Assembly (NCBI RefSeq): GCF_030122845.1
Contig: NZ_CP126084.1
Location: 2,170,001-2,234,000 of the forward strand
DNA: 64,000 nt
Origin: Paenibacillus woosongensis
GTDB lineage: Bacteria > Bacillota > Bacilli > Paenibacillales > Paenibacillaceae
Direction of reading: 5' to 3'
Shown here: positions 18,788 to 27,688 of the stretch, piece after piece
How positions within the stretch are numbered: position 1 is the first letter of the stretch
How the letters are laid out: every line of letters begins with the position of its first letter
Notes under the pieces: model-generated
Database searches by the model: none
Told to the model about the DNA's origin: nothing
The model's input: only the letters and a program-made list of their open reading frames with translations
Position numbers and translations under genes: made by a program

Positions 18788-19099
18788 CTATTCCTGTTGA
18801 ATTTCTATATCCTGTTCTTTCCGTTCCACTTTCTCATGAATCTTAGACTCCAATACCTCTAAAACTTCGTCCTCAAATTTCTGATGAGGCTGAGGATGGA
18901 ACCAGTGAACCTCTCCTTTATGAACAAACCCTTTGTATTCATTTCCCTGCATCTGCAAAGAAAATTGCTTGCGCTCATGAGGGGTATCTTCAAATAAAGG
19001 TTTTATTTTTTCAAAGTTCTGAATATCATCCGAGACTCCATGATGTCTTATTAATGAGTATATGGCAGATTCAATTCGCTTTACTCTACTTTCATCCAT
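18788..19099 (-). CDS. YheE/DUF5342-like small protein
   Basis: A 103-residue charged protein. Its middle (FSLQMQGNEYKGFVHKGEVH, then WFHPQP) has the short beta pattern of the YheE/DUF5342 family of Bacillales, whose function is unknown. It ends in a Glu/Lys-rich helix. No clear ribosome site precedes ATG 19099. The start overlaps, in another frame, the end of a related open stretch upstream, so translation may be coupled to it. Family assignment is by eye and moderate. Confidence 0.5.
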   Translation of the reverse strand: MDESRVKRIESAIYSLIRHHGVSDDIQNFEKIKPLFEDTPHERKQFSLQMQGNEYKGFVHKGEVHWFHPQPHQKFEDEVLEVLESKIHEKVERKEQDIEIQQE

Positions 19100-19245
19100 C
19101 GTTTGCTTGGGGTAAGGTTAAACCAGATAATCTCATCGCCATGAAAATGTCCCTTGAATTCTTCGCCATCGACTTTAAAAGTGAATTCAAGCAGCTGATA
19201 GTGGTTTAACAGCCCGGTGATCGAAGCATCAACCGGGCTGCTAGT
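19081..19245 (-). pseudogene. YheE-like fragment without a normal start
   Basis: This open stretch reads LLEFTFKVDGEEFKGHFHGD then EIIWFNLTPSKRW, closely parallel to the central part of the next gene (KGFVHKGEVHWFHPQP). It ends at 19081, overlapping that gene's start by 19 bp in another frame. No ATG, GTG or TTG is available in frame after the stop at 19246, and its front part runs through a hairpin (AGCCCGGT/ACCGGGCT) that probably terminates ytxJ. It looks like a tandem duplicate that has lost its 5' end. Confidence 0.5.
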
Positions 19246-19263
19246 TCATTTTCAAATCCCTAA

Positions 19264-19602
19264 TTAGTCCAAAACCGCGGTTATATGCGCCTTTGTAACC
19301 GACCAGTGGGAGGTGGTCCAGTATTTGGACTTATCCTTGATAAATATAATTTGCGGCGATTCGTGTTTGACATTCAAATCCTCGGCAATTTGGTTGGACA
19401 CCGGACGGGATTCGATTACTTTCACTAGCGTATAATCCAAATCTGGATTAGGAGCATCCTGCAAATATTGTTCATATTCCTGAAGCGCGTTGGAGCTTAC
19501 AGGACATGTCGTACTATGTTTTAGAATAATCTGGCCGCGCTCTGTTGATTTAGCCAACATTTCATTCCACTCTTCAAGTGTCGTAATTTCTCTCCAGTTC
19601 AT
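19264..19602 (-). CDS. ytxJ: Bacillithiol-system thioredoxin-like protein YtxJ
   Basis: A 112-residue protein of the monothiol thioredoxin-fold family found in bacillithiol-producing Firmicutes. Residues LKHSTTCPVSSNALQEYEQY hold the single conserved Cys, and the fold end is SPQIIFIKDKSKYWTTSHW. A role in reducing protein-bacillithiol mixed disulphides is proposed for the family and not proven. ATG 19602 follows GAGGAGAG; an ATG at 19620 is in frame but overlaps that site. Confidence 0.82.
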   Translation of the reverse strand: MNWREITTLEEWNEMLAKSTERGQIILKHSTTCPVSSNALQEYEQYLQDAPNPDLDYTLVKVIESRPVSNQIAEDLNVKHESPQIIFIKDKSKYWTTSHWSVTKAHITAVLD

Positions 19603-19764
19603 ACAGCACACTCTCCTCATTAGTTGTAGTTAACCATAAGTATTCATCGAATGATTGAATTTTAACATGATCCTGCCCGTAGTCAAGTTGGTGCAGAAAC
19701 GAGTAGAATAGTAGAATAAACAGCAGGCATGGCTGAAAGCCAGTACAATACATAGGAGGCACAA

Positions 19765-20829
19765 ATGATGAGTGAGGAAGCAAATACATCCGGCTGGGAT
19801 GCGATTGACCAGGAGTTGTCCAAAATATACGGGGAGCAGGAGCCCAAGCATTATGGAACCCTTATATCCTATGCGCTTGGAGGTCAGGATCCGCTGGATG
19901 GGATTAGCGTTTACAAGAGCGAGACGCCGGTTCCGCACTGGCATTTTGTAACTTATGGATTTTCTGAATTGTATGAAAAAGAATCGGAGAATGACGAGTA
20001 CAGCGGGTTCGGGTTTGAATTGACATTGCGGCTGACGCGGAATGATGGCGAAGAGGAGCCGCCGGCCTGGGCACTGAATTTGCTGCAAAACATGGGAAGA
20101 TACGTGTTTAATAGCGGTAATGTGTTCAAACCCGGCGATTATTTAGATGCGAATGGCCCGATCTGCCTGGGCGAAGACACGCTATTGACAGCTCTTGCTT
20201 TCACATTGGATCCTGAGCTGCCGCCGATCTATACGCCCAATGGCCTGGTGGAGTTTATTCAAATGGTAGGGATCACGAGAGATGAGCTTGAGGCGATGCA
20301 GACCTGGAATACATTAGGGTTGCTAAGGGAAGGTGCGGCGCAAATTCCGGGTTATGTTACCGATTTATCCCGGGATTCTCTTTTGCAGATTCCATCGATT
20401 ATGGAGGCAGTTGAACAAGGGATGGAGCAGGAAGGCTCTAATACCGGCTTTTTATATGTCGATCAATTGGCCTGGGAGCCGGGCAAAAAAGGATGGTTCA
20501 GCAAACGTCCGGACACAGTAAAACTAGGTGCGAAGCAAGCTGAAATTGTCGGGAAGCTGCTGCGCGGACGGATACTCAAAGGCAAAAGCCTTGTCCTTGC
20601 CGGCCAAGAGATCCGCATTGTGTTCGAGCCTGGGGAACAGCCCGGTTGCAGTACCGAGGATGACGAAATCAGCATCGTCTTGAATGAGGCCGCTGCTGCC
20701 GAACTTAGCCAAAGCCTGGTGCCGAAGGCTGGGGCATTTGAATTAACTGCTATGCCAGGGCTTGCGATCCAAATCGTACAAACTCACATTAAAGACCAGG
20801 AAGGAAATGTCGTCGAAACGATTGGCTGA
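19765..20829 (+). CDS. Suppressor-of-fused domain protein
   Basis: A 354-residue soluble protein with the SUFU domain at about residues 10-190. Visible hallmarks are a WDAIDQ start, HWHFVTYGFSELYEKESEND and a FGFELTLRL strand pair, followed by PICLGEDT. In bacteria these proteins are frequent immunity factors against secreted toxins, with no link to Hedgehog signalling. No toxin partner is seen here. A second domain of unknown type follows. It has GGAGG before an ATG-ATG pair; the start may be 19765 or 19768. It is followed by the first copy of the repeated leader element. Confidence 0.78.
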   Translation: MMSEEANTSGWDAIDQELSKIYGEQEPKHYGTLISYALGGQDPLDGISVYKSETPVPHWHFVTYGFSELYEKESENDEYSGFGFELTLRLTRNDGEEEPPAWALNLLQNMGRYVFNSGNVFKPGDYLDANGPICLGEDTLLTALAFTLDPELPPIYTPNGLVEFIQMVGITRDELEAMQTWNTLGLLREGAAQIPGYVTDLSRDSLLQIPSIMEAVEQGMEQEGSNTGFLYVDQLAWEPGKKGWFSKRPDTVKLGAKQAEIVGKLLRGRILKGKSLVLAGQEIRIVFEPGEQPGCSTEDDEISIVLNEAAAAELSQSLVPKAGAFELTAMPGLAIQIVQTHIKDQEGNVVETIG

Positions 20830-20868
20830 TGTGGATATAGTGATGCCAACATTTGCTATTATTCTGCA

Positions 20869-20968
20869 TTGTATGAGTTGGTAGTCAGATGTATAATCGT
20901 GGGAAGAAGCCCAGACAACAAACGACCCAGCCTAAGATAAGAGATCTCTAGGGCTGGGTCGTTTCGTG
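20869..20968 (+). repeat. Repeated promoter-hairpin element, copy A
   Basis: This is one of eight related elements (others at 23605, 30972, 41171, 51134, 52048, 58388 and 59220). It has TTGTAT (20869-20874), a 17-bp spacer and TATAAT (20892-20897), a good sigma-A promoter. About 35 nt later comes a hairpin with arms AACGACCCAGCC / GGGCTGGGTCGTT and a short T tail. It ends about 50 bases before the SnoaL-like fragment. Confidence 0.8.
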
Positions 20969-21017
20969 AATACGGGAACGTATCGGAAATCAACGCATTA
21001 AAGCAAGGAGGTTATTG

Positions 21018-21179
21018 ATGAACCGTGATAAAGCTATAGAAATTATCAATTTGTATTTCGAGTCTTGGATGGAGAAGGATTTTCACAAATTTATTAAGGT
21101 TATGCATAATGAAGCCATCGTAAGAGAATGCACAGGCGCAGTTATTGCAGGTAAAGATGAATTAAGACGATGGTTTTAA
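21018..21179 (+). pseudogene. SnoaL/NTF2-like protein, C-terminally truncated
   Basis: A 53-residue frame starting after AAGGAGG. It reads as the first third of a SnoaL-like (NTF2-fold) protein: helix DKAIEIINLYFESWMEKDFH, then MHNEAIVRECTGAVIAGKDE ending in LRRWF at the stop. The family is normally 110-140 residues long, so the rest of the fold is missing. Confidence 0.55.
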
Positions 21180-21225
21180 AAAACCCCAATAATAAAATCA
21201 TAATTAAAAAGGAGACTTAAATTTC

Positions 21226-21783
21226 ATGTCGACTCCATATTTCTGGGAATTTATAGATCAATCAAAAAAACAGGGTTCAGAACAAGTAGGGTGGCTGGCT
21301 CGAGAATTGTCAAAAAAAGAGCTTAAAGAAATTATAGATTTTGAAGTTGAACTTCAGAAGATGATGGATCAGTCCTACACAAGTTCGCTATGGGGCGCTG
21401 CATTTGTGATCATGGGGGGCTGCTCGGATGACGGATTTGATTATTTCAGAGGATGGCTAATTTCAAGAGGGGAAGAAGTATACAACGGAGCAATAAACAA
21501 CCCTGAATTTTTAGCAGGATATTTTACAGAAGAAAACTTGATGGAGGATGAATATGCTCCTCAAATGGAAGAAATATTATCGGTAGGATTAGATGCGTAC
21601 ATATATAAAAAAACAGGTGAATTTGAATATAATGATGAAATTCATACCGAATTTTTGCATGAATTAGAAAATAGGGGTTATCAAATTGAGCCCGCAGAAT
21701 TGGATTTAGACTGGGAGGAAGAGGATTTAGAGGTACGATATCCTTTGTTATGGAGTAGATTCGGAGAGAACCCATTAACTTAA
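21226..21783 (+). CDS. DUF4240 domain protein
   Basis: A 185-residue acidic cytosolic protein. The N-terminal part (TPYFWEFIDQSKKQ) and GCSDDGFDYFRGWLISRGEE are typical of DUF4240. In other bacteria this domain occurs alone or beside WGR domains and in toxin-immunity neighbourhoods; its function is unknown. AAAAAGGAGA lies upstream. It sits between a truncated SnoaL-like gene and a degraded membrane/secreted region. Confidence 0.75.
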   Translation: MSTPYFWEFIDQSKKQGSEQVGWLARELSKKELKEIIDFEVELQKMMDQSYTSSLWGAAFVIMGGCSDDGFDYFRGWLISRGEEVYNGAINNPEFLAGYFTEENLMEDEYAPQMEEILSVGLDAYIYKKTGEFEYNDEIHTEFLHELENRGYQIEPAELDLDWEEEDLEVRYPLLWSRFGENPLT

Positions 21784-21817
21784 CTTGAAATATAGCTTCG
21801 AAGGTGGGTGAAAGCAT

Positions 21818-22078
21818 ATTAATAATTACAAACCGATATTAAGTCTCATTGGATTAGTTCTTTTTATAACAACAGTTGTATTCCATCTATGTTATAAATT
21901 CATAAAAATAGCGGATATAGGAGTAGGGATGTTACTCTCTCTTGTTAATGCACTATTATTAGTATTTACTTTGTTATGGAGTCTGATGGGTATAATTGAA
22001 TTTGGGATACTATTAAAGTCATACAAGGATATAAAAATGAATATATCACTGAATCAAGAAAACATAATTATAAATTAA
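21818..22078 (+). CDS. Small two-helix membrane protein, possible ATT start
   Basis: An 86-residue frame with two transmembrane stretches (ILSLIGLVLFITTVVFHLCY and GVGMLLSLVNALLLVFTLLW) and a short polar tail. No ATG/GTG/TTG is available ahead of the first helix. ATT 21818 lies nine bases after AAGGTGGG, so either a rare ATT start is used or the start codon has been lost. Residues and spacing look coding, but the family is unknown. The frame just after it (22079 onward) also decays. Confidence 0.4.
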   Translation: MNNYKPILSLIGLVLFITTVVFHLCYKFIKIADIGVGMLLSLVNALLLVFTLLWSLMGIIEFGILLKSYKDIKMNISLNQENIIIN

Positions 22079-22099
22079 GTATAAATATCAGTTATTTAA

Positions 22100-22534
22100 T
22101 TGCGGTCTTATGCCAGTTGGGATTTGCGTCTTTTCTTTAGCAGAAGTATTACAAGTTCAACACCAGAACCTATATTAATTGGAGACAAAAATATTGGGGA
22201 TGGTTATACCGTTACAAATGACGAAAAATCACCTGTAATTAAAATTGAATTTAATAGCTATATTGGCTATCCGGTGAGAAACTCGAGGTATTTAGATTTT
22301 ATTCGTGCCGGGACGATAGCTTCGGAAGACTATCCAGGATCTTTCAAATATTATAGTGTATCTTGCCTAAATCATATCGTTGACGTTGTCTCAACGGAGG
22401 AACCAGTAGTTATAGAAGTAGGTAGGGAATAAGCTGCTCAGTATCCGGCAGGAGTTAGATTAGGATTCGAGGAAGTAATAGGCAGTAGTAATGAAGCAGA
22501 TTCTACGGTCACATTGATTGCGGTTTGCTTTTGA
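22100..22534 (+). pseudogene. Degraded secreted-protein gene with in-frame stop
   Basis: The main frame (to a TAA at 22430-22432) reads through TPEPILIGDKNIGDGYTVTN and ends IEVGRE. The same frame continues after the TAA for 33 residues (PAGVRLGFEEVIGSSNEADS) to a TGA at 22532. Upstream, a hydrophobic stretch (SYLIAVLCQLGFASFL) lies in a different frame. The picture is one exported protein broken by a frameshift and a nonsense change. I do not recognise the family. Confidence 0.5.
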
Positions 22535-22644
22535 CCAGGATCAAAATATAATTAAACCAGCCTAATTACAAGAATATTCACATGTTCAAGGCTTCCATTG
22601 AATATATATTACAGAATTTTTCTTGTAACAGGGGGGTTAATGAT

Positions 22645-23049
22645 ATGGATCACTTTCATTTGGTTTGCGAACAATTTGCTAATATTCTTAGAGGAAAAAG
22701 CAACATTAACGAAGATATTTGTTCTGTATCGCTGCATCGCAATTTTAAGGTAAATGTGCAAGGGCGCATGAGCAGGTCTGTTGTGCCAGCAGACGTCTTA
22801 TTTGAATCCCTGGATCAAGGCGGTAATGCGTTATGTTTGGCTGAAATTGCAATTTTAGAAGAAGAGATTCCTCGCTTTATGCATGCGATTATCCAACAAG
22901 GAATGATTGTTAGTGCCTTGCATAATCACTGGTTATATACAAGGCCCCAAATTATGTATATTCATATCCAGTCTGTTGAGCCTCCGTTACATTTTGCAAA
23001 GAAAATAGCGTATGCTTTTTCAACCTTAAGCAGTTATCCAGTAGCTTAA
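22645..23049 (+). CDS. DUF1259 (LppY/LpqO-like) protein
   Basis: A 134-residue single-domain protein. Recognisable segments are a GRMSRSVVPADVLFESLDQG stretch, AEIAILEEEIPRFMHAI, VSALHNHWLYTRPQIMYIHI and a final LSSYPVA. This matches the DUF1259 (LppY/LpqO) domain, which in many species is duplicated in a secreted protein of about 270 residues. Here it is single and has no signal peptide. The function is unknown. ATG 22645 follows GGGGGG. Confidence 0.75.
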   Translation: MDHFHLVCEQFANILRGKSNINEDICSVSLHRNFKVNVQGRMSRSVVPADVLFESLDQGGNALCLAEIAILEEEIPRFMHAIIQQGMIVSALHNHWLYTRPQIMYIHIQSVEPPLHFAKKIAYAFSTLSSYPVA

Positions 23050-23081
23050 TTTTTTACTAACTGAAGCGAGGGACATATGAA

Positions 23082-23540
23082 GTGCCGAATCATGACTTTT
23101 TTGTTGGACGAGTAGATCATCCAGATATTACTTGGACTGAAAACGGTATAGTACTTAATGGGAATCCAGTTAATTTTCATGTGTCAATCGATGATGAGCT
23201 AATCAATTATCTTAGTGATGCATTGAATTGGATCGAAGGATGGTATCCCAATGGGTCGCATGAAAGAGGATTAGATCGATATGGGTACACAATCATCAAA
23301 GAGAAGGAACAGCTGAGGAAATTTAGAGATATTATCATATCTTGGAGAAATCTTTTTATTCATGGGCCGGAATACATTATTTTAACTGGAGATTATTGCC
23401 GGGATTTAGGATCTAATAAGGGCTATTATGAGAAAAATAAATTCAAAAAGGTGGATGTTATTGACCAAATGGATGAGTTAGTAGAAATAATTGAGGAAGC
23501 ATTAATCTCAAGTCATTATGTTATTCACTGCGGCATATAG
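23082..23540 (+). CDS. Hypothetical cytosolic protein
   Basis: A 152-residue protein starting at GTG 23082, ten bases after GCGAGGG. It has an early beta-rich part (PDITWTENGIVLNGNPVNFH), a middle LNWIEGWYPNGSHERGLDRY and a helical tail rich in acidic residues. There is no signal peptide or membrane helix. I do not recognise the family. Size, acidity and company (SUFU, DUF4240) would suit an immunity-type protein, but this is inference only. It is followed by repeat copy B. Confidence 0.5.
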   Translation: MPNHDFFVGRVDHPDITWTENGIVLNGNPVNFHVSIDDELINYLSDALNWIEGWYPNGSHERGLDRYGYTIIKEKEQLRKFRDIIISWRNLFIHGPEYIILTGDYCRDLGSNKGYYEKNKFKKVDVIDQMDELVEIIEEALISSHYVIHCGI

Positions 23541-23581
23541 CATACGATAAATAAGGTTATAACACCGTATTCACTCGGGAC

Positions 23582-23678
23582 TATCGTCCCTCGGCAGTCA
23601 GATGTATAATGATGGAAGATGCTCAGACAACAAACGATCCAGCCAGGATAAGAGCTATCTAGGGCTGGGTCGTTTCGT
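23582..23678 (+). repeat. Repeated promoter-hairpin element, copy B
   Basis: CAGATGTATAAT (TATAAT at 23605-23610) is followed by GATGCTCAGACAACAAACG and a hairpin with arms CGATCCAGCC / GGGCTGGGTCG and a short T tail. It ends 58 bases before the phosphotransferase at 23736. The -35 is poor. Confidence 0.78.
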
Positions 23679-23735
23679 GTATATAAGAAACGTGATCTGA
23701 AATTAGGACAAAAATAAAACAGAGTAGGTGGGGGC

Positions 23736-24773
23736 ATGAAGTCTTTTTTTGACTTTGATACAGAAGAAACACGAAAAAGTTTACTCTCGAGAGCAAGGAA
23801 TGTTGCATTGAGTGCGATTCAACAGTATGAAGTGGAATGGAACTGTATTCGTTTTATTCATTTGTCAGATACCGTTACATACAAAATAGAAACCGATACG
23901 ATGGGAAATTACCTGCTTCGTATTCATTCCGAAAGAGTCAACAAAGAAGAAATTTTGTCTGAACTTGTTTTTCTAAATGAATTAAGGAAAGTAAAGGATT
24001 TGGTAGTGCCAGAAGGGATTCAAAGCCGCTGTGGCTCTTATATTTTAGAGTGTGAAACAGAAGAAGGGTATCGGAAACCATACGTCACGTTAATGAGGTG
24101 GGTTGAGGGAGAGCACTGGAATAGTGAGTTCACAGACAGCCATGTATATAACATAGGGGCCATGATTGGTAGAATTCATAAAGCTTCAGCTAGTTTGGAA
24201 ACACCCGTTGATTTTGTCCGACCTCATTGGGGGAGTGATAGCTTCAGGCAGGAAGTAGCTAAACTGGAACTTTATTATTCACGATTTCTACCGGACGAGT
24301 CATGGAAACGTTATCAGAAAGCTGTAGATAAGATCATTCATCAATTTGATCGCATGCAGCGAGATGCTCGAAACTATGGGTTAATCCATGCAGATTTACA
24401 CTTTGGAAACGTCGTGTTTAACAACGGGCTTCCATGCCCCATTGATTTTGGCAGATGCGGTTATGGATACTATTTGTATGATTTAGCAGGAGCACTATTG
24501 GAGCTTAACCCTCAACATCGAAGGTTACTAATTCAAGGATATGAGAGTGTTGTTGAACTAAATACAGACGACTATCTCCGTGACCTGGAGTGTTTTTTCA
24601 TCATGGTGATGATTGAAAATTATTGTCATCACTCGTCTAATATGAAAGAAATTCCTAGTTTAATTGACGAGCAAAAATACGCTTTGGCTTACATCCATGA
24701 GTACATTAATGACAGGTCATTCCTATTTGAAATGATAGCCCCTATTATAAATGGTTATTTTGAGGAGGATTAA
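23736..24773 (+). CDS. APH-family phosphotransferase
   Basis: A 345-residue kinase-fold enzyme of the aminoglycoside phosphotransferase / homoserine kinase type II group. The catalytic loop is GLIHADLHFGNVVF (Asp base at about residue 223, Asn following). The metal-binding Asp is in PIDFGRCGYG. VTLMRWVEGEHW forms the hinge. It transfers phosphate from ATP to a small hydroxylated substrate; whether that is an antibiotic cannot be told. GGTGGGGG precedes the start. It lies directly downstream of repeat copy B. Confidence 0.82.
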   Translation: MKSFFDFDTEETRKSLLSRARNVALSAIQQYEVEWNCIRFIHLSDTVTYKIETDTMGNYLLRIHSERVNKEEILSELVFLNELRKVKDLVVPEGIQSRCGSYILECETEEGYRKPYVTLMRWVEGEHWNSEFTDSHVYNIGAMIGRIHKASASLETPVDFVRPHWGSDSFRQEVAKLELYYSRFLPDESWKRYQKAVDKIIHQFDRMQRDARNYGLIHADLHFGNVVFNNGLPCPIDFGRCGYGYYLYDLAGALLELNPQHRRLLIQGYESVVELNTDDYLRDLECFFIMVMIENYCHHSSNMKEIPSLIDEQKYALAYIHEYINDRSFLFEMIAPIINGYFEED

Positions 24774-24776
24774 TGG

Positions 24777-25001
24777 ATGTTGGTACTACAGCTTTATTTA
24801 AACGGCGCTTGTTCTGAAGCTATCGAGCTTTATAAAAAGACCTTTGGATCAGAAGTTGACAATATTATGTATGACCCTGAGGCTTATCAAATTATAAATG
24901 TAGAAAGTAAAACGATAACTCCAATTGGTCCCATATTTTTCAGCCCCTGTTTAGTATCCTTTATTGATAAGTTTGGAGTTAGATGGTGTTTTATGGTGTA
25001 A
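24777..25001 (+). pseudogene. PhnB-like VOC protein, internally deleted
   Basis: A 74-residue remnant. The front (LYLNGACSEAIELYKKTFGS) is typical of PhnB-like VOC proteins, and the end (LVSFIDKFGVRWCFMV) matches the family's last strand with GVRW. About 60 residues of the usual middle are missing, so a working fold is unlikely. It starts four bases after the preceding kinase gene's stop region. Confidence 0.65.
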
Positions 25002-25082
25002 GGAAGTGTGAATTAGAAGATCAATCACATTGAAATATATCCGACATTACTTTGACATGCAAAGACCAAAGGAGGTATGAAT

Positions 25083-25916
25083 TTGAGTAGAATATTCATA
25101 ACTGATCTAGATGGAACTTTATTAAGATCCGATCAAACGATGTCGGACTTTACCGTTGACGTTCTCAATTCCGCTATTCAAGAAGGCTGCATTATTAGTT
25201 TTGCTACCGCCAGAGGGTTGATAAGTGCATATAGTGTAGTTTCTGACATCGCGTGGAAGCATCCAGTCATTCTATATAATGGTGCACTACTATTTGATGT
25301 TATTCATAATCGGGTGATCGATGGATACTTTTTAGATGCTGGTTTGACAAATGAGATCATACAAAGAGGCAAGAAACATGGGTGTACACCTTTTTATTTT
25401 TTATTGGATCCTTCGAATAAAGAACGGGTATATCACGAGAAATTAACTTCCTTTGGCATGACAGAATTCCTAAAGAGCCGGATCAATGATCCAAGATTCA
25501 TTGAAGTGAATACACTTGAATCGTCCGATCATGAAAAGACATTAGCCTTGACATTTATTGGCGAGCTGGATGATTTACTACCACTTAAAGAAGAAGTAAG
25601 CTCTGTATTAGGGGATAAGGTCAACCACCATATCATGAAAGACTATTATATAGAAAATCAATACTTCCTTGAATTCAGTCATCCGCTTGCTGCAAAATGC
25701 GAAGGTTTAAAGATGTGGGCAAGACATATGAATGTAGAAACCAAGGATATTTGCATATTTGGCGACAATTTAAATGATCTAGGATTATTTGAGGTTGGTG
25801 GCAAGAAAATAGCAGTGGCTAATTCGCATGCAGACATCTTGAGAATTGCAGATACGGTCATCGAGAGTAATAACGAAGATGGCGTAGCCAAATTTATTAA
25901 AACATGCATAAAGTAA
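25083..25916 (+). CDS. Cof-type HAD-IIB hydrolase
   Basis: A 277-residue phosphatase of the haloacid dehalogenase superfamily. Motif I is ITDLDGTLL (nucleophile Asp in DLDGT), motif II falls near FATARG, and motif IV is FGDNLNDLGLFEVG with two Asp for Mg2+. The large IIB cap lies between. Members dephosphorylate sugar phosphates or cofactors such as FMN; the substrate is unknown. I chose TTG 25083 because GGAGG ends seven bases before it; the ATG at 25077 is only one base from that site. Confidence 0.85.
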   Translation: MSRIFITDLDGTLLRSDQTMSDFTVDVLNSAIQEGCIISFATARGLISAYSVVSDIAWKHPVILYNGALLFDVIHNRVIDGYFLDAGLTNEIIQRGKKHGCTPFYFLLDPSNKERVYHEKLTSFGMTEFLKSRINDPRFIEVNTLESSDHEKTLALTFIGELDDLLPLKEEVSSVLGDKVNHHIMKDYYIENQYFLEFSHPLAAKCEGLKMWARHMNVETKDICIFGDNLNDLGLFEVGGKKIAVANSHADILRIADTVIESNNEDGVAKFIKTCIK

Positions 25917-25953
25917 TTTGGATGGATATAGTTCTAAAGTTAAGAGGTGAGTC

Positions 25954-26766
25954 ATGAACGCAGATATTATTCATACAGCTCAAGAAGTGGCAGTGAAATT
26001 AATAAAACAAGCTGGACTTATTGCCAAAGAAAGATTTGATAACTTTGAACATATTAAGTCAAAGGATAGCTTTGGTGATGTTGTAACTGAAGTAGATCAT
26101 ATGGCTGAGGCCATCATACTTCAAGGTATAAGCAGTACTTTTCCAGATCATCAAATACATAGCGAGGAAGCGGGGGACAATGGAAAAAGCTCGGATTGGC
26201 TATGGCTAATTGATCCATTGGATGGGACAAACAACTTCGCCATTGGTCTCCCGGTGTTCACTACCTCAATTACTCTGATGTATAAAAAGGAACCGGTTCT
26301 TGGTGTAGTATACGAGCCGATGACCGATAGATTATTTGAATCTTGCCTGAATAAAGGTGCTTATTGCAACGGTAGAGAAATGAAAGTGAAACGAAGCAAT
26401 CATTTCAAAAGAGGGAACATTGGCTGGATCCAAGGACATAAAGTTCAAAATGATCCGAAAGCAGTCCAATTAAGGAAACATATGGATTTGAATGTTAAGA
26501 GAATGATGAGGTTATGGGCGCCGACATTACAATGGTGCATGCTTGCTAAAGGCGATATCGATGGGACTGTCCTTTATAATTCCGAAGGGGATGATCTCTA
26601 TTCTGGAGTTTTAATGGTAAAAGAAGCAGGAGGAGTAGTTATTGATTTTGATGGCAATCCGTTTACAGGAATGAATGAAGAACCCTATTTAATTGCATGT
26701 CATCCTGACCATAAAGATGAATTGATCAAGGTTGTTAAGGAGGGGATGGGACTATTCGAGGTATGA
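25954..26766 (+). CDS. Inositol monophosphatase family protein
   Basis: A 270-residue Mg2+-dependent phosphatase. The metal-site motifs are HSEEAG (Glu), WLIDPLDGTNNFAIGLPVF (two Asp) and GDDLYSGVLMVKEAGG near the C-terminus, where the family usually has WDxxAG. The W-D pair is replaced here (DDLYSG), so substrate or activity may differ from classic IMPase. Substrates in the family include inositol phosphates, 3'-phosphoadenosine phosphate and fructose bisphosphate. AAGAGGTGAG precedes the start. It probably shares a transcript with the HAD gene just upstream. Confidence 0.83.
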   Translation: MNADIIHTAQEVAVKLIKQAGLIAKERFDNFEHIKSKDSFGDVVTEVDHMAEAIILQGISSTFPDHQIHSEEAGDNGKSSDWLWLIDPLDGTNNFAIGLPVFTTSITLMYKKEPVLGVVYEPMTDRLFESCLNKGAYCNGREMKVKRSNHFKRGNIGWIQGHKVQNDPKAVQLRKHMDLNVKRMMRLWAPTLQWCMLAKGDIDGTVLYNSEGDDLYSGVLMVKEAGGVVIDFDGNPFTGMNEEPYLIACHPDHKDELIKVVKEGMGLFEV

Positions 26767-26952
26767 TGGACTATCTTAAATCACTTAAAATCAATACGAA
26801 AATTGTTGGAGTTATATACTCAAATGAATCTAAATTCGTTCGATGAAATAAGCTCACGATATAACTTAGTCGAAGGATATATATCGGGGCCTGCAAATAC
26901 AATTGTTGAAGCGAATGATATCGCTAAAAGTTTTGTAGAGATCACTAAGTGA
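26766..26952 (+). pseudogene. Frameshifted remnant, unknown family
   Basis: A first frame begins with ATG overlapping the IMPase stop and reads MDYLKSLKINTKIVGVIYSN to a stop after 26 residues. A second frame from 26824 reads SSRYNLVEGYISGPANTIVE and ends at 26952. Together they look like one small protein with a frameshift near 26830. I do not recognise it. Confidence 0.45.
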
Positions 26953-27005
26953 AGATTCAATAAGGGAAACGTCAGTTTGATTCATGAAGTGAGGGGAGAA
27001 TGAAA

Positions 27006-27629
27006 TTGAGTAAAAAAATAGATTATAAGAAAGATTTTAAACATCTCTACATGCCAAAAACATCACCAGAGATTGTAGAGGTGCCTAGTATTCCGTTTAT
27101 TATGATTAATGGTTCAGGGGATCCTAACGGAAAGGATTTTGCAATGGCTACTGAGGCTTTATACAGTTTAAGTTATGCGGTGAGAATGTCCTATAAGAGC
27201 GATGATGTGCCGGTTGGCTATTATGAATATACGGTTTTTCCACTTGAAGGCGTATGGGATTTACTTGATCGGACTAAGCCGGCAACAGACAAAACCAATT
27301 TTAAGTACACTATAATGATACGCCAACCAGATTTTTTGACTGAAAGTTTATTCAAACGATTTTTAGAACATACAAGGAACAAAAAGCAAAATCCTTACCT
27401 CGAGAAGGTCCGGTTTGAGCATGCTGAGGATGGATTAAGTTGTCAATCATTGCATCTTGGCAGCTATGATAATGAGTCGGAAAGTTTCGCTATCATGGAA
27501 GAGTTTTGTTCAGAACATGGATATATCCGTACAAGCAAAATTCATCGTGAGATCTATTTGTCTGATCCTCGAAGAACTGAACCATCCAAGTTAAAAACGG
27601 TGTTAAGATTCCCTGTAAAAAAGTTGTGA
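27006..27629 (+). CDS. GyrI-like small-molecule-binding domain protein
   Basis: A 207-residue protein of the GyrI/SOUL-like binding superfamily (YdhI-type). It has the early VPSIPFIMINGSGDPNGKDF segment, GYYEYTVFPLEGVWDL, and an HLGSYDNESESFAIMEEFC strand-helix near the end. These domains bind hydrophobic or cationic compounds, and some hydrolyse them. No DNA-binding domain is attached. TTG 27006 is preferred because GAGGGGAG lies seven bases upstream; ATG 27000 would be only one base from it. Confidence 0.78.
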   Translation: MSKKIDYKKDFKHLYMPKTSPEIVEVPSIPFIMINGSGDPNGKDFAMATEALYSLSYAVRMSYKSDDVPVGYYEYTVFPLEGVWDLLDRTKPATDKTNFKYTIMIRQPDFLTESLFKRFLEHTRNKKQNPYLEKVRFEHAEDGLSCQSLHLGSYDNESESFAIMEEFCSEHGYIRTSKIHREIYLSDPRRTEPSKLKTVLRFPVKKL

Positions 27630-27688
27630 TTAACAGTATCTATCTATGGCCGGGTTGTTTTGGAAGGTGATTTAAAGGAGGCATAGAC

